A stretch of 64,000 nucleotides of DNA from Chrysomallon squamiferum (GCA_012295275.1 CM022671.1:8603386-8667385); one strand, 5' to 3'. Shown: positions 12,701 through 24,060, counted from the stretch's first letter. Program-made: numbers and translations. The notes: a model not told the origin generated them from the sequence alone.

Positions 12701-14399
12701 AACAATACAAAATAAAAAACACTTTCTTATTTTAAATTTATATATTAATTTTGTTTTTAAACATACAACTGAAAATAGAATTATATTATTTTTCAAATAT
12801 AAAGATGATGATATTTTTAATATGGCTCCTTTTTTTTTAAATTGTAGTATTGTTTAGTCAGATATTTATTTATTTATTTATTTATTTTATATTTTTTTTT
12901 TTTTTTATTTTTATTTTTATTTTTATTTTTTTTTGTTTTTTATAACTCTGTTAATTTTAATAAGCATTTACTGTTTCAAAACATGAATTAAATAATAATA
13001 AGTGGTATTAGTATTTATTTATTTATCCGGTTCATCTATAACTAGTTACACACCTTGCTTGGTTCATCATTTTGATCATCTGATTCTGACTGTTTTCCTC
13101 CAACACCATGAACACAACTATAAATAAAATAAAATTAAATTAAATCTGTGTTAATAGAATATTAAACTAAAAATAAACATAACATTAATTCTAAGACACT
13201 ATCATTTGATTATATAACTTGTAATATAGTTTATGATGTATTTAAGTGATATAAGCAAATATCATGTATTTGTTTGATAATTTAAAAAATATATATATTT
13301 TTGAGATTAAAAATTGCTGGCTATTAAATCTGTTTTTAGAGTATCACTAATGTCAAAAAATAATAATAATAATAATAATAAAAATTATTTTTGTATTTGA
13401 AACAGTATTTTTAAAAATGGGATTCACTACAGAACTATTCTGTAAAGAAAATTTTAACTAACCCATCTGGTAACACTATTCCATCTGTATGTAAATAATC
13501 AATAAATTCTACAGGCAGAGGTATTATTATACTGAAAATAAAAACAAAAAGTAATTTACAAAACAGTACAATGAAACATCTTCAATAATCAATGCTTTGA
13601 AAAATGGTTTGAAATGATGAACCCTGTTTATGAACACTGTAGATATTTATTTACTCTCTATATTGTATTTTCAAATTTGAGCAAAGAAACAAACTCATAC
13701 CAAAATGCATCAGAATTGCAGAATTTAACAAATTAATTGAAAGTGAAAGAGAACCAAAGACTCAAAAACAAATTTAAACAACACACATCAAATATCTTAT
13801 TATCCTGATATATGTAACAAAAATAGAAAATAAATGAAAGACAAATTATTTAAATAATCTCACTACTCATAATTCTTAATCTCTGTTATTAACACTTACT
13901 GTAAAATTTACACAATCACAAACAGAAAATAAATTTTTAAACAATAGTTTCCATGACGGAGGGGAAAGAATGTTCCAAAAATAACTTCTGGAAAATATTC
14001 AAATAAAAACATTCTATCATAATTCAACAATATATTCCACTTGGTTAAAAAATATATATATATTAAGCAATAATTATCACATTTCTTTGGTTTATGCAGC
14101 AGAGAAGGGAAATAACTCCTACTTCAATTGATGCGTATTAGTCATAAAACTAAATACTCCTCGACAAAAGTCTACTGCTGAGTAGTAAGTCTGCGTCTGA
14201 TGACGACAAAATAGGCATAGAATCAATCAATAACTGGACAACATAAATATATCGACAGAAAATGAACATTTATTAAAAGAATAAATATTAAAATTGTCCA
14301 GTGTATTCAACTTTCGTTTTCTCACCTTTTGATTGTGACTTCTTTAAATTTTGAATACCACGTGGAAAAATTGCAGTTCATTACATTTGAAACCTTCAT
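8003..14399 (-). CDS. CDC123: CDC123, eIF2 assembly chaperone (complete, 12 coding exons)
   Basis: CDC123 (D123 family) is a cytosolic ATP-grasp-like protein that binds eIF2 gamma and promotes assembly of the eIF2 trimer needed for translation initiation. Coding exons in transcript order: 14326-14399, 13463-13531, 13054-13117, 12556-12591, 12140-12235, 11586-11692, 11041-11165, 10164-10286, 9802-9830, 9422-9520, 8751-8885, 8003-8047. All introns are GT-AG, phases agree, and the total is 1002 nt (333 residues plus stop), close to the ~336 of the human protein. Family signatures: [17 protein letters not shown] near the N-terminus; APEFPEF (82-88) and [10 protein letters not shown] (104-113); SSDFI (138-142); ELVLRRW (165-171); EFRCFVK (179-185); the nucleotide/metal-binding LLDFNPFG (246-253); PKDFVDL (298-304). 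The acidic loop of exons 3-4 is variable, as in other species. Start chosen because it aligns with the family N-terminus. Exon 9 is only 29 nt. No lesions seen; probably functional. Confidence 0.97.
10640..11050. repeat. Tandem repeat in a CDC123 intron that overlaps a splice donor
   Basis: About five degenerate copies of a unit containing TTAATACATCCAGTATT, then AACCTTTTAAAATGAAGTACCTATAAG, near 10650, 10765, 10840, 10905 and 10995. The last copy runs into the 3' end of exon 7 (11041) and contains its splice donor. The repeat therefore appears to have expanded from, or into, the exon boundary. Confidence 0.65.
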
Positions 14400-14658
14400 T
14401 TTGTATGTGTAGCCTCGACCTATCACAGTGGTTACTCCTTTTATACAAAACGTGACAAGCGGATTTCATCAGCACGTTTTCATCAGAAACTGACGAAATC
14501 ACCAAACTCACTGTTTATGTTCCGACTAAATATGTTCTCATTACGCAAAAGAGTTCTTACAAGATTAAATAAATCACTTTTTCTTAAATGTGCATATTTA
14601 TACTAAAATTGTAAATGCTCTATCAATCGTTTTACAGTTAGAAATAATCAAGAATACT

Positions 14659-14739
<81 letters not shown>

Positions 14740-15275
14740 AGATTAGTAAGATAATTAATTAGTAATTTTTATTTATTCAAAATAAAACAAAATGATAATA
14801 ATCCTTTTAACATACAGCATTTAATACATGGTAATTACAACATTGCAGTAATAGGGAAACGTTAGTGCTACTACGTATGAACAGAAAGAAAGGTTACCTT
14901 TAAGTTATGTAGATTACGTAAAAAGCATAAACTATTGCTGAAATTCTACACTCTAAATGTCATGTTTTCTCTGAGTGTAACGAAATATCAAAGAGATTGT
15001 TTGTGTGTGTGTGTGTGTATGTGTGTATGGAGCGGGTAGGTATGTCATGAAGTCTGCGTCATTAAATTACTGCACAAGAACATGTTTAGAATCCAAATGT
15101 AAGTGACACTTTGTGTTAGTCATAAGAGGAATAAACTATACATTACTGGCGTGATTACTCAGCATAAATCAATGCAGTAATTGCTAAGAGGGACATAACA
15201 GATCTGCACTTATTTGACTTTGAAAATCTCTTATTTTCATGACGATGTTTGAGTTTTTAGCGACAGGGCATTTTA
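14400..15275. other. Upstream region of CDC123
   Basis: This is 5' of the CDC123 start on the minus strand. A short duplicated motif, TTTCATCAG, occurs at 14465-14473 and about 16 bases on. A (CT)n array lies at 14662-14735 and a short GT run near 15000-15020. The promoter and 5'UTR should lie here, but no TATA-like or initiator element could be picked with confidence. Confidence 0.4.
14662..14735. repeat. (CT)n microsatellite
   Basis: Uninterrupted CT dinucleotides for about 74 bases, some 260 bases upstream of the CDC123 start codon. On the CDC123 sense strand it reads as a GA tract. Confidence 0.97.
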
Positions 15276-16110
15276 AGACCGACGCCATCCATAGAAGATC
15301 TTTTCAAAGTTTGATAACATAACATTACGAATTAACAATCAGATTCTCCGCAGTTTGATCCTACTAAAGGATTCTGTTTATTTTTACTTTTTATTTTTAT
15401 TTATTTTTACTTATTTATTTTTTTATTTATTTTTACTTTATTATTTTTGCTTTATTATTTTTGCTGTATTATTTTATTTTACTTATTACTTTAACATTTT
15501 CCATTTATGTTTTAAAAATCTCAAATTTATGAGGTGGCGCCCTCTAGCATGTGGCGCCCCAGGTTGTCTGCCCGAGTTGCTGATTCCCCCAGTCGTTCCT
15601 ATACATGTAATACACAAGAGTTTTCTTTTCCGAAATATTTTATTTCATTCTTTGGTCCAGATTTTGTCGGGTTTATTTGTTTATTGTTATAATTATTATT
15701 ATTATATATATATATATAAAATAATAATGATAAAAACTCAAACTTTCACTTCCACAATTTTAGAATAAAAATATGGTGCCATATTTTGTTTCGGATTATC
15801 ATTATTCAAGAGATAAACATTAAAGGATAATTCAGAACAAATAATGATTTCCGTCAGAGTGAAGACCTTGAAATATTTTAAAAGATTCAATAATAGTAAG
15901 TCGATATCTCTGTCTCTCACATGGAACTTTGTATTTTATTGTATTTTTTGTGTCATCATTACACAAAAAGTGTATTAATGAATCCTAACAACCGTTAATG
16001 AGATGTCTTCAGAAATTCAATCTTTCACGTTGTAATAATTGTTAAAAAATCTACATTATTTGTCATTTATTACCTGTAACCAATACTGTTCAAATTTAAT
16101 TATTTAATTT
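15276..16110. repeat. Repeat family B, copy 1
   Basis: First of four related copies. Landmarks in order: AGATCTTTTCAAAGTTTGAT; a T-rich stretch; a GC-rich core (GGTGGCGCCCTCTAGCATG, then GTTGTCTGCCCGAGTTGCTG) near 15530-15600; ATTTTGTCGGGTTTATTTG; TCGATATCTCTGTCTCTCAC; and CAACCGTTAATGAGATGTC near 15985-16010. Similarity to copy 3 resumes at 16530-16580 beyond a T-rich expansion. No transposase or terminal structure was identified. Confidence 0.75.
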
Positions 16111-16167
16111 CTTTTTTCTTTATTTTTTTTTTTTTTTTTTTAATAATTTTCTTTCTTCCTTTTTTCC

Positions 16168-16210
<43 letters not shown>

Positions 16211-16530
16211 TTTCTTTGTTTCTTTGTTTTGTTTTTTTTTTTTTTTTTTTTTTTTTTTGTTTACTGTATATTTACAGTCTAAATACTTTAGTTTTTTCTG
16301 GTTCTTTATTTATTTCTTTATTTACCTATTTATTTCTTTTATTTTTTAAATAATTTTCTCTCTTTCTTTCTTTCTTTCTTTCTTCATTCCTTTATTTGTT
16401 TTTTTGGTTTATTTCTTTACTGTATATTTAAAGTCTAAACAGTTTTGTTTTGTGTTCTTTCTTTAATTCTGTCTTTACCTATTTATTTATTTAGTTTTGT
16501 TTTGCAGATTATAAAAAAAAAAAAAAAAAA
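16111..16530. repeat. T-rich simple-sequence tract (TTTA, TTTC, poly-T, poly-A)
   Basis: Contains poly-T, about eleven TTTA units (16166-16212), another poly-T (about 16231-16258), TTTC units (16361-16384) and poly-A (16513-16530). It looks like a local expansion inside repeat family B copy 1. Confidence 0.85.
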
Positions 16531-16564
16531 ATTATCTGACTGATAATCCTTGATGACATTATTA

Positions 16565-17119
16565 TTTTCTATACAGGAATCTTCCGCTGCAGTGGAACAG
16601 ATAAAACTGTTTTAATTGTTTTATACTGCACCCACTTAAAGTCTGTTCCTCGTTTGAACAAACGGAGACGAGTTCTGGTACCTGCCCTACTACTACAGAC
16701 TAGAACCGTTGACGACATAGAAAAACCATGGACAAAGGCAAATGACGGAAGACGCTTTTATTTTACTGATGGAAATGAAGATAACACGTTTGTGTTTTCT
16801 ACAGATGAGCAGATCAAATATTTCCTTTTATTTTGTGGAACCATTATTTGACCACTGGCCACAGAAAAATCAATAATCTAGAGAGTTTTCATGCCAGAAT
16901 GAATCGGTTAATTCAACTTCACTATCAAAATATATATACAGACTTGCAGAATTGATAAAAGGAATAGACACATCAGAACGTGCTAAATTGAGACAGATAA
17001 ACTTTGGAACTGCCCAGCCACCAAGAAAGAGAGTTTACAAACAGAAGGAAAATAGACTCGTGAGACTGAAGGCGCAGCTAACCCTTGGCCAGAAATCACC
17101 CATTCATTTTTGGGGTTAA
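16565..17119 (+). pseudogene. MULE-type DNA transposase remnant
   Basis: Frame 16654-16851 reads RRRVLVPALLLQ, then GRRFYFTDGNEDNTFVFSTDEQ. This resembles the start of the MULE transposase domain in FLYWCH-associated elements (…F..-DN-NRI-IF-T…). From about 16853 the frame gives TGHRKINNLESFHARMNRL, then QNIY. A frameshift near 16935 leads to RLAELIKGIDTSERAKLRQ and PPRKRVYKQKENRLVRLKAQ, ending at TAA (17117-17119). This matches the C-terminal N-N-E-x-(W/F)-H…NIY…R(K/R)R region of these transposases. The catalytic core between the two parts is missing. Upstream, GIFRCSGTDK could be a relic of a FLYWCH zinc finger. Inactive. The family call rests on remembered motif patterns, not a search. Confidence 0.6.
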
Positions 17120-17186
17120 AAATTAGGATAAAAATGCGTCAAATAGACATGTTAAAATTGCTAAATAAATCACATTATTTATAATC

Positions 17187-17349
17187 TTGTTCTGGGTTAT
17201 TGGATGTCCGTATTCTGGGAGGACACTGTATGCCCGAGTTGCTGATACTTTCAGTCGTTCCTCTACCTGTAATATACAAGTGTTTTCTTTTTCAAAATAT
17301 TTTATTTCATTCTTTGGTCCAGATTTTGTCGGGTTTATTTGTTTATTGT

Positions 17350-17381
<32 letters not shown>

Positions 17382-17695
17382 TAAAACTTTCACTTCCACG
17401 GGTTTAGAATAAAAATATGATGCCACATTTTGTTCGGGATTATCATTGTTCAACAGATAATAAACATTAAAAGAACACGATAATTCAGAACAAATAATGA
17501 TTTCCGTCAGAATGAAGACCTTGAAATATTTTAAAAGATTCAGTAATAGTAAGTCGATATCTCTGTCTCTCACATGAAACTTTGTACTTTATTGTCTTTT
17601 TTGTGTCATCATTACACAAAAAGTGTATTAATGAATCCTAACAACCGTTAATGAGATGTCTTCAGACATTCAGTCTGTCACATTGTAATAATTGT
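17187..17695. repeat. Repeat family B, copy 2 (partial)
   Basis: Shares GCCCGAGTTGCTGATAC, CCAGATTTTGTCGGGTTTAT, TCGATATCTCTGTCTCTCAC and CCGTTAATGAGATGTCTTC with the other copies. The GC-rich core is more diverged, and the 5' T-rich part is absent. Similarity stops after TTGTAATAATTGTT (about 17693), where the left repeat of the Penelope-like element begins. Confidence 0.72.
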
Positions 17696-17705
17696 TGTTG
17701 TTTTT

Positions 17706-18121
17706 TTGGTGTTTAAAATAGTTTTAAATAGATTTTCGAAATGTATCTGTTTGAAGAAGTGTATTTGTATTAAATATTACAATATTTTATACATTATTTT
17801 TAGAAAGGATCGTTCTAAATAGGTTTTGAAATAGTTTTAAATAGATTTAGAAATGCACTGTTTTGCTCTAGAAATATATTTTTAAGCATGTCTGATATAT
17901 ATGTTATATGTTATGATATATATGTTGTATAGTTTTAAATGTAAATACATGTTTTTTTTAAAATATGATAACAAAATAATAAATATATAGACAAAGCAAG
18001 GACCTCAGCACACTCTAATAAACATTACATTGGTCAGTTTTAAGTCAACTCGAATCCCTAGAGAAAGAATTAAAAAATGATTTTGTTTTTTAAATAATAA
18101 AAGAATTTCGTGTGCCAGTGC
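17706..18121. repeat. Left direct repeat of the Penelope-like element
   Basis: About 415 bp resembling 21680-22055 in the same orientation. Shared anchors include GTTTGAAGAAGTGTAT, TTAAATATTACAATATTTTA, AACTCGAATCCCTAGAGA and TTTC-TGTGCCAG. The pair behaves like the pseudo-LTRs typical of Penelope-like elements. Confidence 0.65.
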
Positions 18122-19358
18122 GTTCTTTAATTCTTAAATACTTACATGCGAGTGCAAGGTGTTCAATTTTATCTCTATTAAAACAAATGTAAATATCGAT
18201 TCTAGGAAAAAAAGTCACAGAAAAAAAAACACAAGTAAAAAAAAGTCATAGGTAAAAAGGCTAAGAAAGAAAGATTAAACACATTTTGTCAGGGTTTTTT
18301 GTTAATGTTCTTTGATTTTAATGTTAGTGGATGTTCCACCCAATATCACGAAGAAATTCAGCCAATTACAACTAGATCTTTTGACGCATTGCTACCCCAT
18401 ATAACAAATTTGTTACCACTCGTATTGCTATGAATAACTTCCATATTAAACATGCTTCTGATACCAGTGAATGAATGAATGAAAAAAACATTAACGTGCT
18501 AATCAGAGCAAGCTGTTGTTAAGCACGTCTACGACGGGCACGCTTTCTGACAGATCAGCGGGTGTGTCTGTCGCACTGATACCAGAGCAAGCTGGAGGAT
18601 ATATTTTGAAACACATTTTGACCTGGGACATTTTATAAATCATTTACAATAGGAAGCCCTTACTTATATCCTAATCAGTAAGCTAGACCTAATTCTGCCA
18701 AACTCATCCTGATTAATAAGTGTAACAAGTCACCACCCCTGCACAATATGAAGCCTCTTTCTTTAATGTAGCCTAACCAATAAGCTTAACAATTACCCCA
18801 TGCTACTACGATGCCACATTCAATACTCCACAAACCGTACATTTTGTGATTTTTCCTGTGATTTTTTTCCTATAATAAATTGTGACTTTTTTCCAGCCAC
18901 CTTCTTAACATTGTTGAGCGAATTCGAAATATTCTCGTAGCTTATTTGTATCTAATTTTGATCAAAAAATGTCAAAAGACAAAAGTATTCCTTAAATCAA
19001 CATTGTTAAGATTACTGTCTTGACATCAAAACAAAGTTAAACCAACATAAGTGGCTAGTTGTAAACATATTCATTGTTACCACAGCTTTGTAATTAACAC
19101 CCTAAACCCTTAACAATAAGACTTCTAATCCAGTGTGATCTCTATGTATGTGAGCAAATTTCACCCCCTGTCAGTGTATTAGTTAAATATACCATAAATA
19201 GGCCATCAACCAAACTTACTTCGGATTCGTCTCTTTAGGCTGTGAAGAAGCGCAGACAGTGTAAACATTTTCTTTCTTTTTTTGTAAGTACATAGTTATC
19301 TACTTGTACTGTTTTCTCTAAATATATATATTTCTATATACTTGTACCTTTGAAAACA
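18122..19358 (+). other. 5' non-coding part of the Penelope-like element
   Basis: Lies between the left direct repeat and the first recognisable coding fragment. A locally GC-richer patch sits at about 18515-18590. I looked for the hammerhead ribozyme core (CTGATGA plus GAAA) reported in some Penelope-like elements and did not find it. Confidence 0.4.
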
Positions 19359-21236
19359 TGGCAAAACAAAATAATGCTAAAAACCAAAAATCAGACAATA
19401 ACTTTAGCAATAAAACAAACCCTCCGCCAGTTTAGAAAAGCTGATGTGTGGCAGTTTGCAATGCGAACATCACATTAAATTCCTGGAAGAGAGTCTCGCC
19501 AATTCTACTCTCCCTAAAGTTCTCCAAAAGAAAATGAAATAATTAAATTATTTTACAAAACCAGCTTTAAAATCAGTAGATGTAACATTTGATTTAAACC
19601 TTAATAACCAAAACTGGGCAGGTCAGACATTAAACTTACTGATTAAGCATTATGTAAATTCCCTAAAAGATCTTAAAAGCAAAATAATCAATTCTTTTAA
19701 ATAAATCAGATTTTGAAAAAGCTAAATACAGTGCAGGAATAAACTGTAAAGACCAAAACCCCTCAGCTAGAACAAACCAGTTAAGAAACATGATAAGCTC
19801 TATCCGAAGAAAATTCCCCAAAAGTAAAACAAATTTTGCAGAGATAAACTTTCGGCAAATCAAAAATCACACCTAATACAATTAGAGGGATATAAACATA
19901 TTACCATCAGTCTCAAACAACGAACTTGGATAAATAAATTAAATTTAAATAAATTAAATTTCGGTAATACAGAGTTAGGTACAAACATCGTAAATCTAAC
20001 AGGAAAAACCGATAATTTTGTTTTCTGGTTTAACAACCGTAATGGCCAGTTATTTTAGTGGAGAAAAAAATCAAAAAGGCCGGTGACACCCCATCCTTCA
20101 AAATTTTGAGTTCCGTCCCATTTAATTCGGTTTATTCGGTTATGGAACGACGTGCTCTCAACAATCTATGCAGAATAATAATCAAATAATTATCAATGGA
20201 AAATTACATTCGCGAAGCCCATAGACGAAATAAAATTCAACACAATTATTGTTCGTCTATGGGAAAAGGGCCATATGAATAATAAAAACAGATGAACTAT
20301 CCCTAGCATCACGATTTGAATCTCAGACTATTTACTCCCAAACAAGCCAGTTGAAACATGGACAGCTATTAACACAGCACCAATCATCTCTGACTGTGGA
20401 TCGGAAACATTTCCGAACACAGTGACTCTTATTTAAAACCAGTTGCAAATAGACATGCTAGTTTTGTTAAAAATACAGATGAACTTTTATATAAATTTCT
20501 AAAAAAATAAATAAATACCACTAAACTCCTTTTAGTCACCCTTTTTTTAATGTCACAAATTACAAAAGTATAGAATTTGAAAAATCCAATTACTTAGATT
20601 ATAAAGTATGTTTTAAACCCACGGACACCCACCAACAGCTGCATTACAAATCATTTCATCCCCATCATACATTTAAAGACATCGTTAAATCTCAAGTCAT
20701 TAGGTTCCTCAGAAATTAAGCAACAAAGAAAATTTTAATAATGCTTGTTCAGTTCTATTTTGCGCTCTGAAATCGAGTGGTTAGAACAAAACGAGTTCTA
20801 AGGAAAATTAAATCTGAAACCATCATAGAATTAGAAAAACCCTTGCATCCAATTGACACATTTAAGCCATATAAAATCCAACATGATATTCCAGCTCACT
20901 TGGGTACCGGATCTGCAGCGACCAGGCTTCACGACATAATAAAATCTCAGTCTACGTTCAGTAGCGAACAAACAAAAAGTGAATATCAGATCCGAACTGA
21001 CCTAGACTGCGATTCCAAAAATGTTGTGTATTTGATAACATGCAACTTGTGTAAAAAACAGTACGTCGGCCAAACACAAAACATGTTACGTGTTAGAACT
21101 GCTGGCCACAACTGCGATATTTGGCATGAAGTTGACATTCCTGTCGCCGAACATTTTAACCTACCTGATCATGTATTGGAGGATCATTTTGAAATAATCC
21201 CAAGAGCAGCAGATACTCATTCTCGGTTCCTGAACT
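19359..21236 (+). pseudogene. Penelope-like retroelement: broken reverse transcriptase and GIY-YIG endonuclease
   Basis: Decayed coding region. An ATG near 19359 opens a short Asn/Lys-rich frame that soon stops. Fragments of reverse transcriptase follow in changing frames: APIISDCGSET near 20376-20408; SYLKPVANRHASFVKNTDEL from about 20428; then YLDYKVCFKPTDTHQQLHY with SFHPHHTFKDI (20591-20690), the strongly conserved KPTDTH…LHY…SFHP block of Penelope-like RTs. The palm motifs that should lie between the second and third fragments, including the YxDD box, are missing, so the RT looks internally deleted. Frame 20777-21238 is open for 153 residues and carries a GIY-YIG nuclease N-terminus, NVVYLITCNLCKKQYVGQT (residues about 82-100), then an R-x-R…GH segment. 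The short RT-to-nuclease order is typical of the family. Not functional as an autonomous element. Confidence 0.88.
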
Positions 21237-21679
21237 GAAACTGACCTTTTTAGACTCAGTAGATAAGCGTTTTGGATTCGCACTTTACAAACCAAAAACC
21301 CGTTTGGAATAAATGTTGAATCAGGCAAATGTAATGCGATAGATATAACAATTATCCCAATAATTTACAATCGCCGCAACATCCGTAAAATTATGAAGAA
21401 ACAATTTTTTAACTTACAGACTACTATGAAAAATCCAATAACAACACGTCCCGTCATAGCTTACAGAATAAAAACCAAGTCTAAAAGACAATTTTATCTC
21501 TACGCGATTTCTGAATAATATGCCTGTATAAAGTTATGTTTCCAAAGGATTAATTCAAGGGTACTGAAATGTTTTAAAATGTTTTCAAAGGATGTCATGA
21601 TTTATTAATGTTCTGGAATGTTTATTTGTTTTGAAATGTTACTTTTTTACAGACTTTGAGAAATGATATCTTCTAAATA

Positions 21680-22050
21680 GTGTTTAAAACAGTTTTAAAT
21701 AGATTTATGATATGTATTTGTTTGAAGAAGTGTATATATATTAAATATTACAATATTTTATAGATTTTTTAGAAAGGATACTTTCTAAATAGTTTTTGAA
21801 ATAGTTTTAAACATATTTAGAAATGTACTGTTTTGTTCTAGAAATGTATTTTTAAACTTGTCTTAACGCTTATGTATATAGTTTTAGAGATTTTATGCAT
21901 ATAAATAAACGTTTTTTTATAAAAATATATATATATATACAGACAAAGCGCCAAAGCACACTGTAATAAACATTACAATGCTCAATTTTAAATCAACTCG
22001 AATCCCTAGAGATAAATATTTTTTTTAAATAATAAAATTATTTCCTGTGC

Positions 22051-22055
<5 letters not shown>
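21680..22055. repeat. Right direct repeat of the Penelope-like element
   Basis: Second copy of the ~0.4-kb repeat, same orientation, about 3.97 kb downstream of the left copy. It ends at GTGCCAG, where a (CA)n array begins. Divergence between the copies suggests an old insertion. Confidence 0.65.

Positions 22056-22120
<65 letters not shown>
22054..22120. repeat. (CA)n microsatellite
   Basis: About 33 CA units directly abutting the end of the Penelope-like element. Confidence 0.97.
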
Positions 22121-22127
<7 letters not shown>

Positions 22128-22159
22128 TACACACATACATATATATACAGATAAAAGTA

Positions 22160-22590
22160 TAATATAAAATTTAATATAAAGTATTTACCTTGGCTTCTGT
22201 GTTTGATGCTTCACTCCAGTCTACCTGGAAAAACACAACATGATGTCAATTGTTCATATAACGTCCAGTAATTCAATGTGCAATCAATTATTTAAAATAG
22301 ATAAAAAAAATACATATACATTTCTAAAGTTTTTAACAATACAAAATAAAAAACACTTTCTTATTTTAAATTTATATATTAATTTTATTTCAAATATACG
22401 ATCATGATGTTTCTAATATGGCTTTTTTATTTTTTATTGTAGTCTTGCTTAGTCAGATCTTTATTTATTTATTTATTTAATTTTAATTTTTAATTTTTTT
22501 TATGCATTCATTATAATTATAATTCTATTAATTTTAATCAGCATATACTATTTCAAAACATTAATTTCGTTAAGAATAATAAAAAAAATT
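22160..22590 (-). pseudogene. Duplicated fragment of CDC123 containing exon 4
   Basis: Copy of roughly 12525-13000 in the same orientation. The 36-nt exon 4 (22189-22224 here, 12556-12591 in the gene) is identical, including both splice sites. About 200 bases around it differ at only a few positions. Further on (from about 22380, matching 12740 onward) the copy is much more diverged and has a ~27-base deletion. Because CDC123 is on the minus strand, the copy lies 7.8 kb upstream of the gene's start codon. It has no start codon or other exons, so it is a gene fragment, not a second gene. Confidence 0.93.
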
Positions 22591-22682
22591 ATTGAGAATT
22601 TATTAAAACCGGACATATATGATTCTCATTTTCTCATTTTAATTATTTATGTAATTATTTATTTATTTCGAATATATTTATC

Positions 22683-22684
<2 letters not shown>

Positions 22685-22758
<74 letters not shown>
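22685..22758. repeat. (CA)n microsatellite
   Basis: About 37 CA units, bordered by AATATATTTATC and CTTAATACGATGACTCTA. The same borders flank the shorter array at 24026-24049, marking a local duplication. Confidence 0.97.
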
Positions 22759-22760
<2 letters not shown>

Positions 22761-22774
22761 AATACGATGACTCT

Positions 22775-23520
22775 ACATTTTCGTAGCAGATCTTTTCAAA
22801 GTTTGATCCCATAACATTTCAGACTAACAATCAGTTTGATTCTACTAAAGGAATTTTTACTTTTTATTTTTATTTATTTTAACTTATTTATTTTTGCTGT
22901 ATTATTTGATTTAACTTGTTACTTTAACATTTTCCCTATATGTTTTGAAAATCTCAAATTTATGAGGTGGCGCCCTCTAGCATGTGGTGCCCAGGTTGTC
23001 TGCCCGAGTTGCTGATTCCCCCAGTCGTTCCTATACATGTAATACACAAGAGTTTTCTTTTCCGAAATATTTTATTTCATTCTTTAGTCCAGATTTTGTC
23101 GGTTTTGTTTGTTTATTCTTACATAAAAAAAAAAATTTAAAAAAAACTTTCAGTTAAACAGTTTTCGAAAAAAAATTATGATGCTATGTTTTTTTCGGGA
23201 TTATCATTGTTCAAGAGATAACGTTAAAGGAACACGATAATTCAGAACAAATAATGATTTCCATCAGAGTGAAGACCTTGAAATATTTTAAAAGATTCAA
23301 TAATAGTAAGTCGATATCTCTCTATCTCTCATATGGAACTTTGTACTTTATTGTATTTTTTGTGTCATCATTACACAAAAAATGTATTAATGAATCCTAA
23401 CAACCGTTAATGAGATGTCTTCAGACATTCAATCTTTCACGTTGTAATAGTTGTTAAAAAATCTACATTATTTGTCATTTATTACCTGTAACCAATACTG
23501 TTCAAATTTAAATTTTTAAT
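22775..23520. repeat. Repeat family B, copy 3
   Basis: Starts near CGTAGCAGATCTTTTCAAAG and contains the GC-rich core (about 22965-23020), the TTTTGTCGG segment, TCGATATCTCTCTATCTC and the CAACCGTTAATGAGATGTC segment. Similarity to copy 1 continues through ATTACCTGTAACCAATACTG (about 23480-23510) and again at 23855-23885. Confidence 0.75.
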
Positions 23521-24060
23521 TTTGTCTTCCTCGTTTTGAAGCTTGTGGAAAGGGTGTGACTATAGATAGACATATGATTTTATTATTATTATTTTTTAAA
23601 TAATTTTGTTTTGCTTCTTTGTTTGTTTGTTTCTTTAGTTCTTTAATATTTTTTAATTTTTTTTTTTTTTTTTTCTTTCTTTTATTTATTTGTCTAATTA
23701 TACATTCAATTATTTACTGTAAAAAAAATTGTGTGTTTATTTATTTCGTTTCATACCTATTTATTTATTTATTTTTGTTTCGCAGATAATAATAAAAAAA
23801 ACCAATGATGATAATAATAATAATTAATAAATACGAAAAAATATATATTGGAACTAATAATCCTTGATGACATTATCATTTTCCGAATAAAAAAGTATTA
23901 GACAAACATTAATTTCATTTCAAAAAATATAAACAAAATAACTAAAAATTAATAAAATTGGACATATGATTCTCATTTTAATTTATTATTCTTTTATTTA
24001 TTTACTTATTTTGAATATATTTATCACACACACACACACACACACACTTAATACGGTGAC
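23521..24060. repeat. AT-rich spacer and start of a duplicated unit
   Basis: T-rich and TTTA-rich sequence to about 23900. Then comes a segment (GGACATATGATTCTCATTTT to a short CA array at 24026-24049) that duplicates 22610-22770. This segment precedes both copy 3 and copy 4 of family B. Confidence 0.6.

Noticed and set aside
15355-15768. 137-codon plus-strand frame containing MRWRPLACGAPGCLPELL, also present at 24153-24464
   Set aside because: It lies in family B repeats; copy 3 carries a frameshift in the same core, and the flanks are poly-Phe/Tyr from T-rich sequence. The shared peptide reflects the DNA repeat.
17700-22060. Hammerhead ribozyme in the Penelope-like element
   Set aside because: I searched by eye for the CTGATGA and GAAA core on both strands in the direct repeats and 5' region and found no match.
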